From NCBI RefSeq assembly GCF_964355755.1, contig NC_092679.1, positions 16,856,932 to 16,920,931 on the forward strand: a stretch of 64,000 nt of DNA, in the 5' to 3' direction. The translations under genes and the position numbers were made by a program. The stretch is from Antedon mediterranea (Eukaryota > Echinodermata > Crinoidea > Comatulida > Antedonidae). Shown piece by piece: positions 56,801 through 64,000 of this stretch (positions are counted from its first letter, which is position 1; every line of letters begins with the position of its first letter). Below the pieces are notes generated by a model. The model was not told the origin of the DNA. It was given only the letters and a program-made list of their open reading frames with translations, and made no database searches.

Positions 56801-59800
56801 TAAGGCCCATTCACACTAGGACGATAACGATCGATGATAAATATATAATCATGCATTTTTTTAACATAAAACAAAAGAAATTAGAAAGGGTTTCGTTCTA
56901 GGACTATAGGATAATCATTTATGCTGTCTTCGATAAAAATAATATTTTTAAAATTCCAATCAAATGACGTCATGATACATAAAAACAATAAAATCGTTGT
57001 ATTGTCACGATATTATTGCTCTTACTAATCATGACGTCATTTGATTGGACGTGTGAAAATATAATTTTCATCAAAGGAAGCATAGATGGCTATTCTATAG
57101 CTCTAGAATGAAAAGGTTTTATATTTCTTTTATTTTATGTATGAAAAATGCAAATAATTGTCTATTATCGTTGATCGTTATCGTCCTAGTGTGAATGGGC
57201 CTTTAAGGCTCACTTGCTCCGTGGTTCTGGTGGTAGAATAAGTTTCACAGATAAGGACTATATGTAGGTCTAGTGTACACAAAACCTAGTACACCTTTCA
57301 AGATGAGGGGTAACCTCGGTGTGCTAGCTCACACAGCCACTGTCATGGACAAACGAATGAGCGCTAGAATTGGCAGAACTGACATGACGTGACCGTAGGG
57401 GGAGAAGCATATAGTTAAAAAGTGTAACATTTAAGTCCACAGCGCCATGAGCAGTGATCGTTGCAATAGGGATATATAATTGAAAATATTATCATTAAAT
57501 ATTAACAGTAATACAGTATAGGCAAAACTATAGAAATATTTTGAAAATAAGCTTGAACCATTAACACATTTTCATTGTAGGCTGAGAAAGATTCCGGGCC
57601 ATATACCTGCCTGTCCGATTTCATTGCACCTGCTGAGACTGGCGTTGCGGATTACATCGGAGCGTTTGCCGTGTCCGTTGGATTCGGTACATACGAACTG
57701 TGCCAACAGTATGAACAGGATTTTGACGACTATAGCATTATCATGGCCAAATCTTTAGCAGACCGTTTGGCCGAGGTGAGGATTTAGCAGGCCTTGATCT
57801 TGTGATCTTTGGAGACTCTTGTCATTAATTAAGACCTACTTTGGAATGTATCAGAGCCAACATTTTTAGGCACCACAGCAAACATTACAAAAAAACAGCT
57901 ACACTCCCAAAATCTTGGAATTAGACTTTGTTATGTAGAGCATCTTGTGTATACGTTGTGAACAGTATTACCACCTTTAAGAAGGATAGTGAATGAATTT
58001 GCTACGGTTATCCTGGGCAATATGCTGAATTGAGAATAAGAATAAGAACATCCTTGGTGCTGCACATCTAGAATTTTTCTCAGTACAACAAAAACCCTAA
58101 AATTAGATGCACTAAACATAATGAATTTGTTTGGTCACCTAGGTAGGGGTCCGGGACCGCGACAGAACGAGAACGGATGGGGACCCTCCAAAGAAATTGC
58201 ATTTTATTTGTCAGGCATTTGTATGATTTGTTTTTATTTTTTGAATGCGCCTTGAGCACTCTTGAGTGGTATGTGCGCTATAAAAATCCTGTTATTATTA
58301 TTATTATTAAGATATTATATTTGTATGATGTAGACAGTTTGAACCATGTTTTACTGAACAAAGTTTTGACCATGCTCTGTCAGAAGAAATCTGTTGTCCA
58401 ACAATGACAGCCCAGGCAGTTCCTTACACGTGAATAGAATTGTTAATATTTCACCCATATTTATTTTAATTCCCTGGACTAACTGCTTTAAACAGAAATT
58501 TAAAGATATATATCTAATTATACTTATAGGCATTTGCAGAAGAATTACATGAAAGAGTTCGAAAAGAGTTTTGGGGTTATAGTTCAGACGAATCCCTTGA
58601 TTCTAAGGACTTGCACAGTATTAAATATGCTGTAAGTATACCACCATTCAATATACAGTACTTTTCTATTGTACTATTGCAGAATTGCAAAGACCACGTA
58701 TTTGTACATAGAAATATTAGACACCCTAATTAAAGACCACATATAGTTGTACATAGAAAGCCATAGACAATTAGTAATAGTATTTCCGGTGACATTTTAA
58801 AGATGTATTGTCCCTCTGAAAAATAATTTTTTGTGTTGAATGTACCATTTTAATATCACATAATGGTTATCCACTTTGACCAAAAATTGGATCTAAACAA
58901 AACTTATTTACCTAAAAAATGAAGTTTAAAGCAAAAACTGGTCAAATTGGCTGCCAGCCAATGGATTTTTGGTTGAATTTAACCATTTATTATGTTATTT
59001 TTATAAGTGAAAACATTATTTTTCATTTTAAAACTACAAAATAACCTAATATAATAATACTACATTATTTATATAGTGCCCTTTTCATGAGTAATCATGC
59101 TCTAACGCGCTTTACAAGCATTATAACCCCGGTACTTTTTTAGATCAAACACGTATGGAAACATACTCCCATAATGCAGCTAGTAATCCGCGCAAAGTTG
59201 TGTCTTGATCTAACTGGGTACCCATTTTATACACCTGGGTGGGGAGAGGCAAATGTAAGTAAAGTGTCTTGCCCAAGGATACGAGCAATGCGGCGAGAGT
59301 TGGATTTGAACCACGACCTCACGATCGGTAATTCAGCGTCCAACACTCTGCCGCACACGCCTTACGAAACCATGAAATTCTGATTTAAATAATCATGTTT
59401 TTGGGGAACAATACATCTTTAACCAAATCTTAGTTTAAAATTAATGACCACATATTTGTACCTCGAATGTTTTGTAGGGTATACGACCAGCTCCAGGTTA
59501 CCCTAGCCAACCTGACCACACAGAGAAATTGACAATGTGGAAACTAATGAACATTGAGAAGAACACTGGTATTAAGCTCACCGAATCTTTAGCAATGGAT
59601 CCAGCGGCGTCTGTGTCTGGCTTGTACTTCTCTCACCCGCACTCTCATTATTTCTCAGTTGGCAAGATTGCTAAAGACCAGGTAAGGGAAACTGACTTAA
59701 ATTGTCAGCCAATTACACTAGAAATGCAATGCAAGGATATAGACACAACACAAGCGAGTTGACCAATGACAAGCAAATGTTCAAATAATCCATTGCTTGT

Positions 59801-60531
59801 GATTGGTCAAATCAAATCAGCAAGAATAAATGTAACAAAAATTGCATGGTTCAAACTCTAGCTTATGTTTGCAATTGACAGCTTTGGTTCAGAAAAAGTG
59901 TCCACTTACTTAGTGTCTATGAGTTGGTTTACAACTTTTTTGTGGACTTCTCAACCTTGTTATGCAGTACTGCAGTATTATATATGTTAAAATATACTGA
60001 ATATTGTGTGGTTGGTTTGTGAACTAGTGAATCTTATATATTGTGTGTATATATATTACAGTTTATTTTCTTAAAGTAATGTATTGTCCCCTAAAAACAT
60101 GAAAATTAAAGATTAATAAAATCATACTTTGAATATATTATTTTGTACTTTAAATAAAGTTAATCACGTCCGTAGAAAAAAAAACCGGAAAAAATAAATG
60201 GTTAAATTTAACCAAAAACCCATTGGCTGGCAGCCAATTTGACTTTTTTGCTTTAAATTACATTTTTTTTTTCGATTCAATTTTTGGTCAAAGTGGATAA
60301 CTATTAGGTAATATTAAAATGTTATATTCACCAAAAAATTGTTTAAGAATTATTTTTTTAGGTGGACAATACATCTTTAACTGAATTGTTGTTTTTTTTA
60401 CAGCACCATATAAAAATAACAATATTATTTAATTACTTGTTTATTAGGTTATAGATTATTCTACCAGGAAGAAAATGAATACCAGCGAAGTAGAGAAATG
60501 GCTTCGGCCGATTCTGTCGTACGATACATAA
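41627..60531 (+). CDS. MTR: Cobalamin-dependent methionine synthase (24 coding exons, complete)
   Basis: 5-Methyltetrahydrofolate-homocysteine methyltransferase: transfers the methyl group of 5-methyl-THF via cobalamin to homocysteine, giving methionine and THF, in the cytosol. The joined exons give 3756 bp, 1251 codons plus stop, with all phases consistent; animal enzymes are about 1265 residues. Modules: homocysteine-binding barrel (~1-330, zinc ligands Cys in GLNC and GGCCGT), folate-binding barrel (~350-650, [13 protein letters not shown]), cobalamin cap and domain (~660-895, DVHDIGKN with the cobalt-ligand His, [12 protein letters not shown]), and AdoMet-activation domain (~910-1251, [12 protein letters not shown]). 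No key residue is missing. Start chosen as the first ATG of the conserved frame; the N-terminus is slightly shorter than in vertebrates. Confidence 0.97.
41905..42010 (-). repeat. Possible tRNA-like SINE fragment
   Basis: Minus strand has CTGGTCGGTAGCTTGGG and, ~55 bp on, GGTTCGAAACTC, resembling A and B boxes. Short and diverged. Confidence 0.35.
42155..42320. mobile_element. Palindromic MITE, copy 6 (best preserved)
   Basis: Both ends intact: GCTCTGTCAACACTATCAA and TTTGATAGTGTAGACAGAGC, with the full internal set ATGTGATGTGCCCATATATG, ATGATGATGTCATAT and two CATATCACTACCAT blocks. Confidence 0.9.
42770..42859 (+). CDS. MTR: Methionine synthase exon 2
   Basis: Residues 69-98: [20 protein letters not shown] and ADYGLEHI. 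Donor ATT|GTAAGT. Confidence 0.96.
43101..43263 (+). CDS. MTR: Methionine synthase exon 3
   Basis: Residues 99-152: [36 protein letters not shown]. Acceptor CTCACAG, donor ATAA|GTATGT. Confidence 0.96.
43355..43640 (+). repeat. tRNA-derived SINE (Leu/Ser-like head)
   Basis: Head GAGTGGCCGAGCGGTTAAGA (A box) and GGGGTTCAAGGCTC (B box), then a body with TGGTTCTGGTGGTAGAACGA and CTAGTACATCTTTCGAGACG. A second copy, split by a MITE, is at 56745-57360. Confidence 0.75.
43685..43830 (+). repeat. tRNA-derived SINE, second type
   Basis: GAGTCAAGTGGTTAAAGCAG and, ~50 bp on, CCAGGTTCCAGGCTTCTC give A- and B-box spacing. The body shares GGTAAAGAAGACTTAAAT-like wording with the preceding SINE type. Confidence 0.55.
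43836..43966. mobile_element. Palindromic MITE, copy 7
   Basis: TACACTATCAAACTAGTGTG at the left and TTTGATAGTGTAGACAGAGC at the right; lies directly after the SINE. Confidence 0.85.
44365..44531 (+). CDS. MTR: Methionine synthase exon 4
   Basis: Residues ~153-208: [38 protein letters not shown]. Acceptor TTATTAG, donor TTT|GTAAGT. Confidence 0.96.
45634..45708 (+). mobile_element. LINE endonuclease N-terminal scrap
   Basis: [20 protein letters not shown] resembles the opening strand of the APE-type endonuclease in CR1/L2-like LINEs (pattern N-x-RSL-x-NK). Homology ends where the palindromic MITE begins. Confidence 0.4.
45708..45862. mobile_element. Palindromic MITE, copy 8 (degenerate)
   Basis: CTCTGTCTACACTATCAGCC, GGGCATGATGATGTCATATC and CATATCACTACCATATTTTG identify it; the right end is poor. 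Confidence 0.7.
46049..46220. mobile_element. MITE of the CAGYRGAACCCC family
   Basis: Left CAGCAGAACCCCTATTAAGA and right …GAGGGGTTCCACTG are inverted, with a nested second inverted pair (ATTAAGAGGACAACTTTGGG near the left, GTGGGAAAGTGTCCACTTAA near the right). The CAG start suggests hAT-like, but no 8-bp duplication was found. Confidence 0.65.
46275..46680 (+). repeat. tRNA-derived SINE with internal expansion
   Basis: Head TTGGTGGTTAACATGCTTGC plus a B box GGGTTCAATCCTGACC, and the tail AATTGGCGAGTTACTTGCTG / GGATGCGTATGAA shared with the copy at 53978-54165. The B-box segment has been tandemly multiplied (46326-46540). Confidence 0.75.
46326..46540 (+). repeat. ~30-bp tandem repeat inside the SINE
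   Basis: TTCAATCCTGACCTAACGTA followed by GTGCCAGGG repeats about seven times, so the element carries about seven near copies of a B-box-like GGTTCAATCC. Confidence 0.9.
46782..46977 (+). CDS. MTR: Methionine synthase exon 5
   Basis: Residues 209-273: [40 protein letters not shown]. Contains the first zinc-binding Cys (in GLNC). Donor GCAG|GTATAT. Confidence 0.97.
47108..47960. repeat. AT-rich quasi-palindromic tandem repeat
   Basis: Built of a 24-bp unit (TATATCATGCAATATATTGTGCAG-like; shown here only as its halves TATATCATGCAA and TATATTGTGCAG). A ~213-bp block is duplicated: CCATCATGGAGTACAGTATA occurs at 47201 and 47414. Because 24 and 213 are multiples of three, several frames on both strands stay open; these ORFs are artefacts. 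The region past 47620 is looser, with GTATGGCGTTCAGTATATCA at the end. Confidence 0.9.
48066..48275 (+). CDS. MTR: Methionine synthase exon 6
   Basis: Residues ~274-343: [37 protein letters not shown], with the paired zinc ligands Cys-Cys. Acceptor TCTTTAG. Confidence 0.97.
48431..48543 (+). CDS. MTR: Methionine synthase exon 7
   Basis: Residues ~344-381: [20 protein letters not shown], first strand of the folate-binding (pterin) barrel. Donor GAG|GTAGAT. Confidence 0.97.
48780..48920 (+). CDS. MTR: Methionine synthase exon 8
   Basis: Residues 382-428: [40 protein letters not shown] is a pterin-binding motif. Donor CGG|GTAAGT. Confidence 0.97.
48921..49554 (+). other. Methionine synthase intron 8
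   Basis: Contains two diverged copies of a ~110-bp repeat (49070-49140 and 49200-49280; CCATTCA..ATT.AGTT.TATTGCATGGT), echoed in inverted form at ~54990-55060. Nothing else identified. Confidence 0.55.
49555..49740 (+). CDS. MTR: Methionine synthase exon 9
   Basis: Residues 429-490: [45 protein letters not shown]. Acceptor TTTTACAG. Confidence 0.97.
50091..50270 (+). CDS. MTR: Methionine synthase exon 10
   Basis: Residues 491-550: [38 protein letters not shown]. Donor AAG|GTAAGA. Confidence 0.97.
50324..50621. mobile_element. MITE with ~22-bp TIRs
   Basis: TATGGAAAGCCAAATCTGCC at the left is mirrored by GGCGAATTTGGCTTTCCATA at the right. The interior has TGTGTTTGTA repeats. It starts 54 bp after the exon 10 donor. 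Confidence 0.7.
50913..51029 (+). CDS. MTR: Methionine synthase exon 11
   Basis: Residues 551-589: [39 protein letters not shown]. Acceptor TTTTATAG. Confidence 0.97.
51565..51705 (+). CDS. MTR: Methionine synthase exon 12
   Basis: Residues 590-636: [38 protein letters not shown], end of the folate-binding domain. Confidence 0.97.
52034..52193. mobile_element. Palindromic MITE, copy 9
   Basis: GCTCTGTCTACATTATCAAA at the left and TTTGATAGTGTAGACAGAGC at the right. Confidence 0.88.
52310..52399 (+). CDS. MTR: Methionine synthase exon 13
   Basis: Residues 637-666: [20 protein letters not shown], the start of the cobalamin cap. Donor AAG|GTAATT. Confidence 0.96.
52550..52850. mobile_element. 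TTAA-type MITE abutting an acceptor site
   Basis: ATATTGTCCCCCTGA at the left and GAGGGACAAAACATCTTT at the right are the family ends. Internal ACTTTGACCAAAAATTGGAT and GCCAATGGATTTTTGGT match the copies at 58798 and 60075. The right end runs into the polypyrimidine tract of exon 14. Confidence 0.75.
52861..52959 (+). CDS. MTR: Methionine synthase exon 14
   Basis: Residues 667-699: [33 protein letters not shown]. The donor AAG|GTCAGG is weaker than the others but keeps phase 0 with exon 15. Confidence 0.95.
53395..53545 (-). mobile_element. Penelope-like fragment
   Basis: Minus strand carries CAGTTCTTTTCAGAGCTGTG / GTGTACC and ATTGATCAAAACATCGA, matching the fragment at 55635-55790; a weak GAGGATGA..GATC remnant stands for the ribozyme-like part. 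Confidence 0.4.
53546..53716 (+). CDS. MTR: Methionine synthase exon 15
   Basis: Residues 700-756: [38 protein letters not shown], the cap/cobalamin domain junction. Donor GAG|GTATTT. Confidence 0.97.
53978..54165 (+). repeat. tRNA-derived SINE
   Basis: CAGCTGTAGCTTGGTGGTTA (A box), GGGTACAATCCTGAC (B box), then TAATTGGCGATTTGCTCGCT, GGATGCGTATGAA and an A-rich/AATAAT tail ending just before exon 16. Confidence 0.75.
54210..54378 (+). CDS. MTR: Methionine synthase exon 16 (cobalamin ligand)
   Basis: Residues 757-812: [40 protein letters not shown]. The His of DVHDIGKN is the lower axial cobalt ligand. Confidence 0.97.
54450..54580 (+). repeat. ~27-bp tandem repeat (five units)
   Basis: ATCCCACAATACAATACACT recurs with small changes, separated by TATATGT-like spacers, within intron 16. 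Confidence 0.85.
54639..54841 (+). CDS. MTR: Methionine synthase exon 17
   Basis: Residues ~813-880: [50 protein letters not shown]: cobalamin-binding Rossmann fold. Donor GTA|GTAAGT. Confidence 0.97.
55127..55304 (+). CDS. MTR: Methionine synthase exon 18
   Basis: Residues 881-939: [20 protein letters not shown] then [15 protein letters not shown], linker into the activation domain. Phase 1 donor. Confidence 0.95.
55431..55600. mobile_element. Palindromic MITE, copy 10
   Basis: GCTCGGTCTACACTATCAAA at the left; an internal ATATCCCCAAATATGGTAGT block is repeated three to four times; the right end is truncated. Confidence 0.8.
55635..55790. mobile_element. Penelope-like fragment, inverted pair
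   Basis: Two inverted half copies: AACGTTTTGATCAATATACT on the left, and CCTGAGGATGATCAAAGTAT then ATTGATCGAATTGTC on the right. Followed by CAGTTCTTTTCAGAACT and GTGGTGTACC, as in the fragment at 53395. Confidence 0.45.
55822..55977 (+). CDS. MTR: Methionine synthase exon 19
   Basis: Residues ~940-991: [40 protein letters not shown]. Acceptor ATTTTAG, donor GTAG|GTAAGT. Confidence 0.96.
56396..56592 (+). CDS. MTR: Methionine synthase exon 20
   Basis: Residues ~992-1057: [47 protein letters not shown]. Donor CAG|GTGAGA. Confidence 0.97.
56745..57360 (+). repeat. SINE (Leu/Ser-like) split by a palindromic MITE
   Basis: AGTGGTTAAGACAGTGGAAC and the B-box remnant GGTTTAA match 43370-43435; the continuation GGCTCACTTGCTCCGTGGTT resumes after the MITE (56804-57201). 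Confidence 0.75.
56804..57201. mobile_element. ~400-bp palindromic MITE
   Basis: Nearly the whole element folds on itself: GGCCCATTCACACTAGGACG at the left is mirrored at the right, and ATGACGTCATGAT.. is mirrored by ATCATGACGTCATTTGATTGG near the centre. Flanked by the direct repeat TTTAA (56799-56803, 57202-57206). Confidence 0.85.
57581..57775 (+). CDS. MTR: Methionine synthase exon 21
   Basis: Residues 1058-1122: [39 protein letters not shown], AdoMet-activation domain. Donor GAG|GTGAGG. Confidence 0.97.
57902..58000 (+). repeat. Uninterrupted relative of the repeat split at 15975/23374
   Basis: CACTCCCAAAATCTTGGAAT runs straight into TAGACTTTGTTATGTAG, CATCTTGTG and CACCTTTAAGAAGGATAGTG. 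This is the order obtained at 15957-23460 after removing the insertion. Confidence 0.75.
58530..58631 (+). CDS. MTR: Methionine synthase exon 22
   Basis: Residues 1123-1156: [34 protein letters not shown]. Donor GCT|GTAAGT. Confidence 0.96.
58798..59420. mobile_element. TTAA-flanked MITE, interrupted by a SINE
   Basis: TTAA-AGATGTATTGTCCC at the left and GGGGAACAATACATCT-TTAA at the right. The halves carry the family's internal ACTTTGACCAAAAATTGGAT and GCCAATGGATTTTTGGTTGA. A SINE (about 59060-59385) splits it. Confidence 0.8.
59060..59385 (-). repeat. tRNA-derived SINE, minus strand
   Basis: On the minus strand, GTGCGGCAGAGTGTTGGACG (A-box part) and GTGGTTCAAATCCAACTC (B box) make a tRNA-like head. 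The tail has a GCGCTTTACA-type motif (GTAAAGCGCGTTAGAGC) and AT-rich end. The ORF at 59174-59383 falls inside and is not a gene. Confidence 0.75.
59478..59681 (+). CDS. MTR: Methionine synthase exon 23
   Basis: Residues 1157-1224: [47 protein letters not shown] is the AdoMet-binding signature. Confidence 0.97.
60075..60376. mobile_element. TTAA-flanked MITE, full copy
   Basis: AGTAATGTATTGTCCCC at the left and GGTGGACAATACATCT at the right, flanked by TTAA (60071-60074, 60377-60380). Inside lie AACCAAAAACCCATTGGCTG and CAATTTTTGGTCAAAGTGGA, the reverse orientation of the copy at 58798. Confidence 0.85.
60448..60531 (+). CDS. MTR: Methionine synthase exon 24 (last)
   Basis: Residues 1225-1251: [27 protein letters not shown], then TAA at 60529-60531. 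Acceptor TTTATTAG. Confidence 0.96.
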   Translation, partial: VIDYSTRKKMNTSEVEKWLRPILSYDT

Positions 60532-61754
60532 CCTCAGGACCGACTGATATTCCAATTCTGACCATTTTAAAGAACAATATTTTTAAACATAAAGGTAGTG
60601 TAAAGATATGGTTAATAATATAATTATTTATGGTTTTATTTAATACACTAATAATGTTTATTCCTTGTTAATCAAGGGAAAAAAATCACTGTACCAATTT
60701 TAACTATTTAATTTTTTGACATAATCTTGTTACCATAATACCATTCAATTTAACTTAACATTTAATAATAATATTAAATCATTTACATCGCACCAATTCC
60801 AAAAAGTTTGTCAAATGCACATTGTATCCTGAAATTTATGAAATAAACAAGTTTTTATAATAATTTTAAGTCAAAGGTGGTGAAAGTTTGATAAAAAGAG
60901 TTAGTTTCAATGAGAGGAAGCAACAAAAAGAATAGGAGCTTTTAGGAGTAGAAGTCTTAGTCCCAAAAAAAAAACAAGAATAGAAAGCAATGATTTGTCA
61001 GATGAGCAAAGGTGACGAGATGGAACATATCAAAGAACAATTTAGGTGATATAAAATGGACGGGGGAAAATACAGCTTTGAATGTTACAAATTTCTTTCA
61101 ATTGAAAAAGATAACACAGAAAATGAATGTTATCAATGAAGACAATAAGCGAGAAATGTAAAAACAGTTAAAACATGAAATGTTCAAACTGAAACTTGTA
61201 ATAGGCTAGCCTAAGAAAAAAAATATTTTAGACTATGGAAGTAAACTTTAAATATTGATACTACTTCGATGATAAAATAGATTATCTTGATTGATTATGG
61301 GTCACATGATATTAAATAAATGTTTTATTGAATTTTTAATTTTGTCATGCGATGTTAAATGTAAGTACTTAATGGTTTTATATTCGTGCAATTTCATTCA
61401 GTAAAATATAAAAATTATTTTCACCTCATAAAGTTATTTGCACCATTGCACTCATAACATTTTATTGCCCAATAGGATGTAAGGGGAACGCAACTAATTT
61501 GACCAATCACAAGCGATTGATTATACTGTCTGTTGCTTGTCATTATGTCCATGCTTTGTATCCTAGTATGAACAAAAGCTCAAATAATTAGCTATGCAAC
61601 AATATAATAATATATAACATTTAAAGTATTATATGTTTGGACTTGTATATATGGCAATACTACGTTGAAACACCAGTTCTTGTCAAATCAATGAAGTTAG
61701 ACAACGTTGGTTGTTGACTAGAACTTAGATCGGTGGGTCCTATATAGGTTAGTC
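60532..61754 (+). other. Methionine synthase 3' UTR and intergenic DNA
   Basis: AT-rich. AATAAA at 60842-60847 is a possible polyadenylation signal. 61485-61570 (GACCAATCACAAGCGATTGA, TTGCTTGTCATT) resembles the interior of the GTGGTTCCCACTAG MITE family, as does 59735-59810. Nothing else recognised. Confidence 0.5.
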
Positions 61755-64000
61755 CAGCGCATGTATCATTTAACTATGGTTATAATAAACATGCGCAGAG
61801 TCGAATAATAGGTTCTGCGCATGTCAATTATGCTATAGTAACCAGTTTAATCGAAAAATAAAAAGGTGGAAATTTCGACATTTTTTGAAAAAATACCTGT
61901 ACTATAGTACAGGGAAATTTTCGAAAATATGCCAATTTTCGACCCTTTTATTTTTTTACATAAATGGTTACTATAGCGTAATAAACATGCGCAGAGTCGA
62001 ATAATGGATTCTGCGCATATCAATTATGCTATAGTAAACAGATTTTCGATATAAATGGTTACTATAGCATAATAAACATGCGCAGAGTCAAATAATAGGT
62101 TCTGCGCATGTCAATTATGCAATAGTAACCAGTTATATCGAAAAATAAAAAGGTCGAAATTTCGATATTTTTTGAAAAAATCCCTGAACTATAGTACAGG
62201 GAAATTTTCGAAAAAATGCCAATTTTCGACCCTTTTATTTTTTTACATAAATGGTTACTATAGCATAATAAACATGCGCAGAGTCGAATAATGGATTCTG
62301 CGCATGTCAATTATGCTATAGTAAAAAGTGTTTTTATATAAATGGTTACTATAGCATAATAAACATGCGCAGTGTCGAATAATAGGTTCTGCGCATGTCA
62401 ATTATGCTATAGTAACCAGTTATATCGAAAAATAAAAAGTCGATATTTTTCGAAAAAATGCCAATTTTTGACACTTTTATTTTTTGACATAAATGGTTAC
62501 TATAGCATAATAAACCTGCGCAGAGTCGAATAATGGGTTCTGCGCATGTCAATTATGCTATAGTAAACAGATTTTCGATATAAATGGTTACTATAGCATA
62601 ATAAACATGCGCAGAGTCGAATAATAGGTTCTGCGCATGTCAATTATGCTATAGTAAACAGATTTTTGATATAAATGGTTATTGTAGCATAATAAACATG
62701 CGCAGAGTCGAATAATATGTTCTGCGCATGTCAATTATGCTATAGTAACCAGTTATATCGAAAAATAAAAAGGTCGAAATTTCGAAATTTTTTGAAAAAA
62801 TCCCTGAACTATAGTACAGGGAATTTTTCGAAAAAATGCCAATTTTCGACCCTTTTATTTCCTGACATAAATGGTTACTATAGCATAATAAACATGCGCA
62901 GAGTTGAATAATGGTTCTGCGCATGTCAATTATGCTATAGTAAACAGATTTTTGATATAAATGGTTACTATAGCATAATAAACATGCGCAGAGTCGAATA
63001 ATAGGTTCTGCGCATGTCAATTATGCTATAGTAACCAGTTATATCGAAAAATAAAAAGGTCGAAATTTCGCAGTAACCAGTTATATCGAAAAATAAAAAG
63101 TCGATATTTTTCGAAAAAATGCCAATTTTTGACACTTTTATTTTTTGACATAAATGGTTACTATAGCATAATAAACATGCGCAGAGTCGAATAATAGGTT
63201 CTGCGCATGTCAATCATGCAGTTATATCGAAAAATAAAAAGGTCGAAATTTCGACATTTTTTGAAAAAATCCCTGAACTATAGTACAGGGAAATTTTCAA
63301 AAATATGCCAATTTGCGACCCTTTTATTTTTTTGACATAAATGGTTACTATAGCATAATAAACATGCGCAGAGTCGAATAATAGGTTCTGCGCATGTCAA
63401 TTATGCTATGGTCAAACGTTTTTTTATATAAATCGTTACTATAGCATAATAAACATGCGCAGAGTCAAATAATAGGTTCTGCGCATGTCAATTATGCAAT
63501 AGTAACCAGTTATATCGAAAAATAAAAAGGTCGAAATTTCGATATATTTTGAAAAAATCCCTGTACTATAGTACAGGGAAATTTTCGAAAAAATGCCAAT
63601 TTTTTCCCCTTTTATTTTTTGACATAAATGGTTACTATAGCATAATAAGCATGCGCAGAATCGAATAATGGGTTCTGCACATATCAATTATGCTATAGTA
63701 AACAGATTTTCGATATAAATGGTTACTATAGCATAATAAACATGCGCAGTGTCGAATAATAGGTTCTGCGCATGTCAATTATGCTATAGTAACCAGTTAT
63801 ATCGAAAAATAAAAAGGTCGAAATTTCGACATTTTTTGAAAAAATCCCTGAACTATAGTACAGGGAAATTTTCGAAAATATGCCAATTTGCGACCCTTTT
63901 ATTTTTTTGACATAAATGGTTACTATAGCATAATAAACATGCGCAGAGTCGAATAATAGGTTCTGCGCATGTCATTTATGCTATAGTAAACAGATTTTCG
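61755..64000. repeat. Tandem array of nested palindromes (runs off the window)
   Basis: Hairpin A (~75 bp): GGTTACTATAGCATAAT, CATGCGCAGA, a TCGAATAATAGG loop, then TCTGCGCATG and ATTATGCTATAGTAACC. Hairpin B (~110 bp): CGAAAAATAAAAAGGTCGAA pairs with TTCGACCCTTTTATTTTTT, with CCTGTACTATAGTACAGG as its own 18-bp palindrome in the centre. The A motif GCGCAGAGTCGAATAAT recurs about 16 times at spacings of roughly 90 or 195 bp, so A units alternate with A+B units. ORFs on the minus strand here are by-products of the repetition. Confidence 0.92.

Noticed and set aside
62062-63687. Series of similar minus-strand ORFs of 67-113 codons
   Set aside because: They are translations of the palindromic tandem array and repeat with its units; no codon-level constraint is apparent.

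Overview
The window is AT-rich animal nuclear DNA. It carries two intron-rich housekeeping genes on the + strand, embedded in an unusually dense layer of repeats. Protein similarity of both genes, short exons with GT/AG introns, a DIRS retrotransposon, tRNA-derived SINEs and many palindromic MITEs point to an invertebrate deuterostome. An echinoderm is my best guess, at low-to-moderate confidence; the species cannot be read from the sequence.

Layout. 1-7000: satellite DNA. A ~190-bp tandem repeat (290-1795) sits between a few inverted copies of a ~97-bp satellite (1-270) and a long array of the same 97-bp unit (about 2536-6995). 7594-37960: a complete striatin gene (17 coding exons, 799 codons plus stop, all intron phases consistent). 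It encodes the caveolin-binding/coiled-coil N-terminus and the C-terminal WD40 propeller. Intron 5 holds a nested insertion: a TIR transposon with a 9-bp target duplication (15985-23364) that was itself hit by a structurally complete, GC-rich DIRS-type tyrosine-recombinase retrotransposon (17722-23086). Intron 13 contains an antisense, 5'-truncated LINE reverse transcriptase. 37961-41626: intergenic region with the striatin 3' UTR, a 0.77-kb transposon with 80-bp TIRs, a probable non-coding first exon of the next gene and a foldback MITE. 41627-60531: a complete cobalamin-dependent methionine synthase gene (24 coding exons, 1251 codons plus stop, phases consistent) with all four modules: homocysteine-binding, folate-binding, cobalamin-binding and AdoMet-activation. 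61755-64000: a tandem array of nested palindromes that runs off the window end.

Repeats. I recognise a palindromic MITE family (ends GCTCTGTCTACACTATCAAA) in about ten copies, a TTAA-flanked MITE family (ends AGATGTATTGTCCC) in four, a TAA/TTA-flanked family (ends GTGGTTCCCACTAG) in two, a CAGYRGAACCYCT-ended family in several, at least six tRNA-like SINEs, and Penelope-like fragments carrying a hammerhead-ribozyme-like core. Nested insertions are common and let parts of the insertion order be read directly.

The two genes are neighbours on one strand but have no evident joint function. Striatin is the scaffold and PP2A regulatory B''' subunit of STRIPAK complexes. Methionine synthase links the folate and methionine cycles. 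No bacterial-type system, CRISPR array, rRNA or intact tRNA gene was seen.
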